Source: Aeromicrobium sp. Sec7.5 (GTDB lineage Bacteria; Actinomycetota; Actinomycetes; Propionibacteriales; Nocardioidaceae). From it: 64,000 nt of DNA. This document shows, in pieces, positions 58,518 through 64,000 of the stretch. Each line of letters begins with the position of its first letter. The stretch's first letter is position 1. The notes beneath the pieces were generated by a model. It made no database searches, had not been told where the DNA came from, and saw only the letters and a list, made by a program, of their open reading frames with translations. A program made the translations under genes and the position numbers. The DNA is taken from positions 434,001 to 498,000 of the forward strand of contig NZ_JBAJIJ010000001.1 of NCBI RefSeq assembly GCF_036867135.1, given 5' to 3'.

Positions 58518-59153
58518 GTGGACATCTACTCGACGCCCTTGCTCACGGCTCGCGACGCCGCGACGCACCTACAGATGCCAGAATCCACGCTCGACTCGTG
58601 GCTCGCGAACCCCCGGGGTGGCGAACCGTTGGTGCACTCGGTCCGACCCGAGCGGCGTGGTTGGCCGCGAGTGACCTTCGCCGGGGTGGTCGAAGCACAT
58701 GTCCTGCGTTCCCTGCGCGACCTTGGGTTCCGCATGAGCGAGATTCGCAACGTAGCTGAGATCGTTCGGGAGGAGTTCAAGGATCCGTTCGCGCTCGCCA
58801 CACAGCGCATCGCATCGGACGGAGCGAGTCTGTTCGTGGAGCTCATCGACCGATCGTTGGTGAACCAGCACCGCCAGGCCCCGATCCGCGAGGTCATCGA
58901 CGCGCATCTGCGCTTCATCCAGTGGGACGACGAGGGCAAACCTGCCCAGCTGCGCCTGGGCCAGTACCCCGACCGCGCAGAGGTGGTCATCGACCCGCGC
59001 TTCGCCTGGGGTCGACCAGTGATGGCCGAGTCCAAGGTTCCGGTCGCAGCGGTGGTGGACCTCTGGATCGCTGGAGAGTCCATGAACACGGTGGCTGAGG
59101 AGTTCGATCTGAGCAGGGATGTCGTCGAAGACATCTGCAGGGTTGCGGCCTGA
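58518..59153 (+). CDS. DUF433-domain antitoxin with N-terminal helix-turn-helix
   Basis: A 211-residue protein. Residues 5-70 look like a MerR-type DNA-binding domain (LTARDAATHLQMPESTLDSW). The C-terminus is a DUF433 domain (FAWGRPVMAESKVPVAAVVD, then SMNTVAEEFDLSRDVVEDIC). DUF433 proteins are antitoxins for PIN-like toxins. GTG 58518 follows AAGGAGG. The next gene overlaps the 3' end, the typical antitoxin-toxin arrangement. It probably represses its own operon. Confidence 0.82.
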   Translation: MDIYSTPLLTARDAATHLQMPESTLDSWLANPRGGEPLVHSVRPERRGWPRVTFAGVVEAHVLRSLRDLGFRMSEIRNVAEIVREEFKDPFALATQRIASDGASLFVELIDRSLVNQHRQAPIREVIDAHLRFIQWDDEGKPAQLRLGQYPDRAEVVIDPRFAWGRPVMAESKVPVAAVVDLWIAGESMNTVAEEFDLSRDVVEDICRVAA

Positions 59154-59529
59154 CTACTTCGTCGACCGGAGCCTCGGGCGTCTGACCGCCGAGCAACTTC
59201 GGGCCGACGGATGGAGGCTTCACCTGATCGCCGATCACTACCCCGACGACGCGGAGAACATCTCTGATCCGGAGTGGATCGCCGAGGGCTGCAGGCAGGG
59301 CTGGCCGTTGCTCACCAAGGACAAGGCGATTCGGTATCGAGCCGATGAGTTGGCGGCGATCGCGCCCGGTGCCTCCCTCTTCTGCCTGTCTCGTGCCGAT
59401 CTGTTGGTGGCCGACATGGTGGCAGCTCTGCAGGCCGCGCGATCTCGGATGGACCGAGCGGTCACTCACGGTGGCGGTGGCTTCTGGCACGTCTACAAGG
59501 ACGGACAGATCAAGAAGATGTGGCCATGA
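59119..59529 (+). CDS. PIN-like toxin (VapC45/DUF5615-type)
   Basis: A 136-residue protein of the PIN-like group that pairs with DUF433 antitoxins. FVDRSLGRLTAEQLRADGWR carries the first acidic residue. AEGCRQGWPLLTKDKAIRYR has a conserved Thr-Lys-Asp-Lys, and a hydrophobic core follows (ASLFCLSRADLLVADMVAAL). The frame is open from ATG 59119, overlapping the antitoxin by 35 bases. A TTG at 59143, where the domain starts, is equally plausible. It would be an RNase, but full PIN catalytic residues cannot be confirmed by reading. Confidence 0.75.
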   Translation: MSSKTSAGLRPDYFVDRSLGRLTAEQLRADGWRLHLIADHYPDDAENISDPEWIAEGCRQGWPLLTKDKAIRYRADELAAIAPGASLFCLSRADLLVADMVAALQAARSRMDRAVTHGGGGFWHVYKDGQIKKMWP

Positions 59530-59558
59530 CGTGTGCCTAAACCGCCGGATCTGCGACG

Positions 59559-59677
59559 GTCGGTTTTGGTCTCAGTTTTGGTCTCAGTTGGACCATGATG
59601 TGCCCTGATTGGACGTGATGGGCAGTGATGGAAATCGCTGCAATTCCAGCGAAACAGACTCTGGCGAACTGGCCGAA
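59559..59677 (+). repeat. 119-bp attachment-arm repeat, copy A
   Basis: This stretch recurs at 63882-64000 with about 113 of 119 bases identical. It opens with two head-to-tail copies of ttttggtctcag, which look like arm-type integrase binding sites, and continues to gaactggccgaa. It lies directly upstream of the 3' part of a tRNA-Ser gene. It is best read as the element-side arm of an integrative element's att site. Confidence 0.85.
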
Positions 59678-59693
59678 ATTGGCGCTGGCGCGG

Positions 59694-59748
59694 TTGGAAT
59701 GCGGGTTGAGTGCAAGCTCTCAGGGGTTCGAATCCCCTATCCTCCGCC
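59694..59748 (+). other. 3' fragment of a tRNA-Ser gene (attachment-site core)
   Basis: From ttggaat to cctccgcc the sequence matches the 3' half of an actinobacterial tRNA-Ser. It has an anticodon GGA context, a long variable arm with gag/ctc pairing, and a perfect T arm aggggttcgaatcccct (59722-59738). The acceptor strand is atcctccg. The 5' half is not present, and the bases before it belong to the 119-bp repeat. It is therefore not a functional tRNA but the identity segment left by integration into a tRNA-Ser. Confidence 0.8.
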
Positions 59749-60395
59749 GCAATCGGGGCTCGCAGCGTTCGTCGCTGCGGGCCCCGGTGCCGTTTGAGCG
59801 CAATGATTCGGGGAGGGACGAGCGACGGAGTCCTCTACCTCCGCCATGAGGCGCTTGTTCCAACCACGTGAGGTTTCACCTCCGGGGATCGGGAGTAAGC
59901 GGCTCAAGGTCAGCGCAGCGCCTCGGGACACGGTCACATCGTGATCGCCCACCGTGGCGCTGTTTGCATGTGCGGCACGTGACATCGCGCGCCGATGCGC
60001 TTGGTCGGCTCCGAGGACCGCGTCGAACGGCGGGCGAACCTCGGCGTCGTGGATGCCGTCCTCATCGAGGAAGAGCCGTTTGAAGTTGGCGTCATTGAGG
60101 CTGCTACGCGCTGCGTCGTTCGCCTGTCGGTAGATCGCGCCGACATCTGCGAGTAGCGCCAGGCATTCCTCGAGTAGCTCAGCACCGGTAGCGAGTGCCT
60201 TGCCTGCGTGGTTGCGCTCGGCTTCGACTCGCTCCCGATCTTCACGTAGCTGGTTGATCCGCTGCCGGATCTTGTGCTGCGGGAGACCTTGCTCGGCGAG
60301 ATCCAGAAGTCGTTCCTCGCGCTTGTCGAGATCGATGACTCGCTTCGTCAGCACGGTTTCGAGCTCGCGGATACTCGACTGCCTCACCGAGCTGT
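59737..60395 (-). pseudogene. Serine recombinase, C-terminal remnant
   Basis: The reverse frame reads IRELETVLTKRVIDLDKREE, LLDLAEQGLPQHKIRQRINQ, LREDRERVEAERNHAGKALA and FKRLFLDEDGI. This is the coiled-coil C-terminal part typical of large serine recombinases. The catalytic N-terminal domain and zinc ribbon are absent, and the frame runs into the tRNA-Ser fragment at its 3' end. It cannot be active. The upstream junction near 60370-60395 meets a different gene in another frame. Confidence 0.7.
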
Positions 60396-60496
60396 AGGCC
60401 GTGCATGGCCGCGATGCCACCGACGACCACGGCAATCAACGCAGCGCGAACCCAGGTGGGTGGCCCCACCCTCGTGGCCGCATCACGAGAGGACAT
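60395..60496 (-). pseudogene. Possible N-terminal fragment of a DUF6153-type membrane protein
   Basis: ATG 60496 (reverse) opens a short frame with a basic start and the hydrophobic segment PTWVRAALIAVVVGGIAAMHGL. The MHGL ending after a single membrane span is the recognisable start of DUF6153 proteins, compare IAMHSL in the complete gene at 47.6 kb. After this the frame meets the serine-recombinase remnant and loses coherence, so only about 34 residues survive. The assignment is tentative because it rests on one motif. Confidence 0.4.
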
Positions 60497-60584
60497 TGCC
60501 GCAACGGTAGCCCCACGGCGCGACGACAGCTGGGCGTGGACCGGGTGCGACAGGGTCGGTGGCGGACACGAATCGAGGCCGTCT

Positions 60585-61190
60585 TCACGCTCTCAAACGG
60601 GCGATCTTCTGGGATCGTTCGAGAGCCACACGCAGTCGATTGAAGGCTTCTGCGCGTGCGTGGGCGTTGCGTGGTGACGGGTGCGGGACAGCCAGCACGG
60701 GAACAACCCGGGCTGTCTCATCGATCGTCATCAGCCGCATCACACCTTGAAGTGCCGGCATGCCGACGGCGACGACGACGTGGAGGTCGGGCAGAGCCGC
60801 CCACAGCTCCTTCAATGCCGGACGCGCCTCCTCAAGGTCTCGCACCAGTGGCGGCCTTCGATGGCCGGTAGCGTCGTAGGTGGGCCACGGCACCACGTTC
60901 CATCTCACGTACCCGTCACGGGCCACGCCCGCAGAAGCTCGTGCTGCACGGAGCGCGGCCGCGGTCGGGTCGTCGTTGTCCTCGGTGCTGAACCCGAGGT
61001 CACCTGCGGCAACCGTGCGAGGGCCGGGCGACTCCATCAGCACCAGGATCCTCGCGTTCACGCCAGGACCGTCCGGGTCGAACCACGGGACGAACCGCTG
61101 CTCGTCGACCGCCGCACGCCAAGCACGGACCAGCGCGTTGAGCGCGAAGACGTGCGGCTCGTCCACTCGGGACCGGCGATCGGTGCTCAT
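60585..61190 (-). CDS. Uracil-DNA glycosylase family protein
   Basis: A 201-residue protein with the uracil-DNA-glycosylase fold. ARILVLMESPGPRTVAAGDL corresponds to the first catalytic-loop strand, WNVVPWPTYDATGHRRP to the conserved middle, and VVVAVGMPALQGV and VLAVPHPSPRNAHARAEAFN (HPSP) to the late His-containing motif. ATG 61190 overlaps the LysR stop by four bases. The longer open frame upstream is antisense to the LysR gene. It may excise uracil from DNA, but related proteins of this group have unknown substrates. Confidence 0.8.
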   Translation of the reverse strand: MSTDRRSRVDEPHVFALNALVRAWRAAVDEQRFVPWFDPDGPGVNARILVLMESPGPRTVAAGDLGFSTEDNDDPTAAALRAARASAGVARDGYVRWNVVPWPTYDATGHRRPPLVRDLEEARPALKELWAALPDLHVVVAVGMPALQGVMRLMTIDETARVVPVLAVPHPSPRNAHARAEAFNRLRVALERSQKIARLRA

Positions 61191-62092
61191 CTCGTGCGGG
61201 CTTTCGTGGCGATCGCCAGCAGGTGGCGGACCGGACCGGCCGGCGGGCGGCCGCTGCCGACCCACAGCGCGGTGAGGTCGCGCGAAAGGTCCAGCCCGAT
61301 GATCGGCACCTCGACGAGCCGGCCCGCCTCCACATCGCTGCGCACCGAGCGCCGGCTCATGAACGCCGGTGGGCTGCCTGCGCTGACCGCCGATCGGATG
61401 CCGGACGTGGTGGTCAGCTCGACGGCGGGCGCCGTGGCGGTCAAGCCGAGTCGTGCGAGCGCGTCGTCGACGACGCGCCGGGAGCCTGACCCTTGCTCGC
61501 GCCACGTCAGAGGCCGGGTGACGATCTCATCTGGCGCCAGCGGCGAGTCCTGTTTGGCCCACGGGTCGTGCGGTGCCGAGTACAGGCCCAGCTCGTCGCG
61601 AGCGACGACCAGTGATGCCAGGTCGCCGGGGTCGGCACCGTCCTCGACGAAACCGATGTCGGCCGACCCGTCCGCTACGGCCGTCCGCACGTTCTCGCTG
61701 TTGGTGGCGGTCAGGCTGACGACGGTGTCGTGCTGCTGGCGAAGCCGAACCAGCCACAGGGGAAGCAGGTGCTCGGCGACGGTCATGCTCGCCGCGATGC
61801 TCAGCTGGTGCGTGCGGTCGTCGCGCAAGGTCGCGATCGACTCGTCGATCTCCTGAGCGAGATCGATCAGACGTGAGGCCCAGCCGACCATCAGGACACC
61901 GGACTCAGTGAGCGTCGATCCTCCGGCAGCACGACGCAGGAGGGTCAGTCCCGTCTGGGCCTCGACGGCTCTGAGCCGTTCGGATGCCGATTGCTGGGTG
62001 ATGCCGTTCGCTCGACCCGCAGCGCCGATGCTGCCATGAGTGGCCACGTCGACCAGCAGCTGAAGAGCAGCCAGGTCGGGGATGTTGCGCAT
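61187..62092 (-). CDS. LysR-family transcriptional regulator
   Basis: A 301-residue regulator. The N-terminal helix-turn-helix is LQLLVDVATHGSIGAAGRAN followed by GITQQSASERLRAVEAQTGL, then the effector-binding domain (LRQQHDTVVSLTATNSENVR, VADGSADIGFVEDG). ATG 62092 lies 94 bases from the divergent transporter gene, which is its likely target. Its stop overlaps the start of the uracil-DNA glycosylase gene, so the two form a reverse operon. Confidence 0.92.
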   Translation of the reverse strand: MRNIPDLAALQLLVDVATHGSIGAAGRANGITQQSASERLRAVEAQTGLTLLRRAAGGSTLTESGVLMVGWASRLIDLAQEIDESIATLRDDRTHQLSIAASMTVAEHLLPLWLVRLRQQHDTVVSLTATNSENVRTAVADGSADIGFVEDGADPGDLASLVVARDELGLYSAPHDPWAKQDSPLAPDEIVTRPLTWREQGSGSRRVVDDALARLGLTATAPAVELTTTSGIRSAVSAGSPPAFMSRRSVRSDVEAGRLVEVPIIGLDLSRDLTALWVGSGRPPAGPVRHLLAIATKARTR

Positions 62093-62186
62093 CTGCCTAG
62101 ACTACGTGTCCTCCACAGGTCTGCCCTGTGGAGCCACAGGGTGACGGGTTCTACCGCGATCCGCGCATCGAGACCACGGTGGAGTC

Positions 62187-63335
62187 ATGACCACCGCACA
62201 CCTGACGACGACCAGCGAGCCCGCCGCCTGCAGCACCCGCGACCGATCGGGCTGGCTCCGCGAGCTCGAGGGCGCTCCGGCTCTCGGCTTCATCGGACCC
62301 AACTGGTTTGCCTCGGTCATGGGCACCGGCATCGTCGCAGTCGCCGCTGCCTCCCTGCCCTTCTCCGTCCCGGGGATCACGGTCTTCGCCACCACCGTCT
62401 GGGTCCTCGCCCTCCTGCTTCTCGTCGTGGTGGTCGTGGCGACTGCCGGCCACTGGACGTTGCATGGCGAGGTGGCCCGCGGTCACCTGGACGATCCGGT
62501 GATGTCGCACTTCTACGGCGCGCCCGCGATGGGACTCATGACCGTTGGTGCCGGCGCAGTGCTGGTGGGACATCACCTGATCGGCATGACTGCGGCGCTG
62601 GCGCTGGACTGGGTGCTGTGGACCGTCGGGACCCTGCTCGGTCTGACCACGGCCGTGCTGGTGCCGATCCGTGCCTTCACCTCGCACGAGGTCCACGAGG
62701 ACTCCGCCTTCGGCGGCTGGCTCATGCCCGTGGTCCCGCCCATGGTCAGTGCCGCCACCGGCGCTGCCCTCATCCCGCACCTACCGGCCGGCCAGGCCCA
62801 GCAGACGATGCTGCTGGCCTGCTACACGTTCTTCGGCCTCACTCTCATGTGCAGCATCGTCATGATCGCGTTCATCTGGAACCGGCTTCTGCGCCACGGC
62901 ATCGGAGCCGCCGGCGCCGTGCCCACGCTCTGGATCGTCCTCGGTCCCGTCGGTCAGTCGATCACTGCGGCCCACCACCTCGGCAACGTGACCCCCGACG
63001 TGCTGGACAGCCCCTACGGCACTGCGTTCCACGCCTTCGCCCTCGTTTACGGCATTCCCATGTGGGGATTCGCGATGCTGTGGTTGGCGATCGCCGCCAC
63101 CCTCACCGCCCGCACCGCCAAGGAAGGACTTCCGTTCAGCCTGACGTGGTGGTCCTTCACCTTCCCGGTCGGCACCGTGGTCACCGGCACGTCGGGGCTG
63201 GCCCAGCTGACCGGCAACCACGTGCTCCAGGTCGCGGCCGGCGCACTGTTCATCCTCCTTCTCAGCGCCTGGGCCGTCGTTGCCGTCCGCACCCTTCGCG
63301 GCGTGCACTCTGGGAAGTTGCTCAAGAAGCCCTGA
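62187..63335 (+). CDS. TDT-family transporter (SLAC1/TehA-like anion channel)
   Basis: A 382-residue membrane protein with about ten spans. GFIGPNWFASVMGTGIVAVA is the family entry motif, FYGAPAMGLMTVGAGAVL is the second conserved segment, and late helices include SLTWWSFTFPVGTVVTGTSG. TDT proteins export tellurite, sulfite, malate or other small anions. The start ATG 62187 is divergent from the LysR gene, which probably controls it. Substrate cannot be told from sequence; sulfite efflux is common for LysR-linked actinobacterial members (inference). Confidence 0.88.
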   Translation: MTTAHLTTTSEPAACSTRDRSGWLRELEGAPALGFIGPNWFASVMGTGIVAVAAASLPFSVPGITVFATTVWVLALLLLVVVVVATAGHWTLHGEVARGHLDDPVMSHFYGAPAMGLMTVGAGAVLVGHHLIGMTAALALDWVLWTVGTLLGLTTAVLVPIRAFTSHEVHEDSAFGGWLMPVVPPMVSAATGAALIPHLPAGQAQQTMLLACYTFFGLTLMCSIVMIAFIWNRLLRHGIGAAGAVPTLWIVLGPVGQSITAAHHLGNVTPDVLDSPYGTAFHAFALVYGIPMWGFAMLWLAIAATLTARTAKEGLPFSLTWWSFTFPVGTVVTGTSGLAQLTGNHVLQVAAGALFILLLSAWAVVAVRTLRGVHSGKLLKKP

Positions 63336-63375
63336 ACTCCGACAGACCCATACCTCCGATGAAGGGGAAGCCCTG

Positions 63376-63822
63376 ATGAAGACGCCCCGTCAGAGCACGA
63401 TCGAATGGTCCGTCGCCACCATGTTCATCTGCGGACTCATGCTCCTAGTCCTGGCGCAGAACGACACGCTCCAAGCCCTCCCGTGGACCAATTTCGGGCT
63501 CGCCCTGGCCGGCTTGAGCGCCGTCATGGGAATGGCTCTGGCCATCGCCGAAGCCGACATCTGGCCCGAGCTGGACATCACTGACTATGCCGAGCGCACC
63601 GAGCAGACCATCACCGCGTGGTCGGGCATGAACGGCCAGCAGGGCGGCGACCCGGCCAAGCTCGCCGTAGCACTCGTGACCCTGTCGGACTCCGGCGACC
63701 TGCCGCTGCGCTTCCTCGCCGGAAGCGACGTCATGGCCGGAGTCGAGCAGAACCTCGCCACCATTCAGGAGCAGATCAACGCCCACCGGGAGCTGTCGGC
63801 CTCGCTCGCCTACGACGCCTGA
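63376..63822 (+). CDS. Chimeric frame: small membrane N-terminus joined to the C-terminus of an SDR
   Basis: A 148-residue frame of two unrelated parts. Residues 1-67 form two hydrophobic spans (SVATMFICGLMLLVLAQND and FGLALAGLSAVMGMALAIAE). From about residue 68 the sequence (ITDYAERTEQTITAWSGMNG, then QQGGDPAKLAVALVTLSDSG and LPLRFLAGSDVMAGVEQNLA) is that of the C-terminal tail of short-chain dehydrogenases with no Rossmann domain. The junction lies near 63577. ATG 63376 has a plausible AAGGGG ribosome binding site upstream, so the chimera may be expressed. It sits just before copy B of the attachment repeat. Confidence 0.7.
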   Translation: MKTPRQSTIEWSVATMFICGLMLLVLAQNDTLQALPWTNFGLALAGLSAVMGMALAIAEADIWPELDITDYAERTEQTITAWSGMNGQQGGDPAKLAVALVTLSDSGDLPLRFLAGSDVMAGVEQNLATIQEQINAHRELSASLAYDA

Positions 63823-63881
63823 GCCACAGTCTTGGTGTTGCTGACCATGGCCTGGCGATGCGATCGGGTGCGCGGAGGCTC

Positions 63882-64000
63882 GTCGGTTTTGGTCTCAGTT
63901 TTGGTCTCAGTTGGACCATGATGTGCCCTGATTGGGCGTGATGGGCAGTGATGGAAAACCCTGCAATTCCAGCGAAACAGACTCCGACGAACTGGCCGAA
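63882..64000 (+). repeat. 119-bp attachment-arm repeat, copy B (runs to the window edge)
   Basis: This copy starts with gtcggttttggtctcag and continues to the last base of the window, where the aligned bases of copy A end at 59677. About six differences separate the copies (for example gaaatcgctg against gaaaaccctg). The tRNA-Ser fragment that follows copy A would begin just beyond the window. The two copies bound a 4.3-kb segment. Confidence 0.85.

Noticed and set aside
59694-59748. Complete tRNA-Ser gene
   Set aside because: The T arm, variable arm and 3' acceptor strand are present, but the 5' acceptor strand, D arm and proper anticodon stem are missing. It is only a 3' fragment.
61191-61505. 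N-terminal extension of the uracil-DNA glycosylase gene
   Set aside because: The extension is antisense to the LysR gene and Arg-rich. ATG 61190, overlapping the LysR stop, fits the conserved protein.

Overview
This window is high-GC actinobacterial DNA. The evidence is a complete Mce lipid-import operon, PucR-type regulators, a CmtR-like metal sensor, a class E sortase and GTG/TTG starts. The lineage cannot be fixed from sequence reading alone; a hydrocarbon-degrading member of Nocardioidaceae or Mycobacteriales is a reasonable guess.

Layout. (1) 0-7.2 kb is mobile-element debris: the tail of a possible SecB-like gene, a tyrosine integrase with a small excisionase, a 1285-residue MobF-type relaxase/helicase, a HEPN-like gene cut by an IS481-type fragment, and the N-terminal half of a PucR-type regulator cut by the same fragment. 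(2) 7.5-26.1 kb is a hydrocarbon oxidation and uptake region: an AlkB-rubredoxin fusion, a 3Fe-4S-type ferredoxin and a ferredoxin reductase; a PucR regulator and an acyl-CoA ligase; a GMC alcohol oxidase; then two YrbE permeases, MceA-F, two Mce-associated proteins and the Mkl-type ATPase. (3) 26.3-41.8 kb holds two paralogous CYP153 cassettes (ferredoxin, P450, reductase, same order). They flank a seven-gene forward operon: transglutaminase-like protein, aldehyde dehydrogenase, SDR, BtrH-like acyltransferase, acyl-CoA ligase, hotdog thioesterase and PlsC-like acyltransferase. An AraC regulator is divergent from the second cassette. (4) 41.9-51.4 kb has a TetR regulator, a CmtR/cation-efflux pair, an M23 peptidase, and a copper region with two CsoR-like operator boxes, a CopZ-like chaperone, a CPH-type P-type ATPase and several exported proteins (DUF6153, DUF305, a repeat-type lipoprotein, DUF3152 and a sortase). 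(5) 51.5-57.8 kb is an arsenic resistance island: ArsN-like acetyltransferase, ArsR, four arsenate reductase-like proteins (one fused to an ArsR domain), an aquaporin, thioredoxin reductase and an ArsO-like flavoprotein. No ArsB or Acr3 pump is visible. (6) 58-64 kb has a DUF433/PIN-like toxin-antitoxin pair and the 3' end of a tRNA-Ser used as an attachment site. A 119-bp repeat there recurs at the window's right edge. The 4.3 kb between the repeats holds a serine-recombinase remnant, uracil-DNA glycosylase, a LysR/TDT-transporter pair and a chimeric reading frame.

How it fits together (inference). Alkanes or other long-chain lipids would enter through the Mce system and be hydroxylated by AlkB or the two CYP153 systems. 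Alcohol and aldehyde oxidation (GMC oxidase, SDR, ALDH) and CoA activation (two ligases) would follow. The BtrH/PlsC operon could divert acyl groups into an unknown acylated product. Metal resistance and mobility genes on the flanks suggest an accreted, horizontally acquired catabolic and resistance island. The most interesting targets are the 30.4-37.7 kb operon and the repeated attachment-site structure at 59.5-64 kb.
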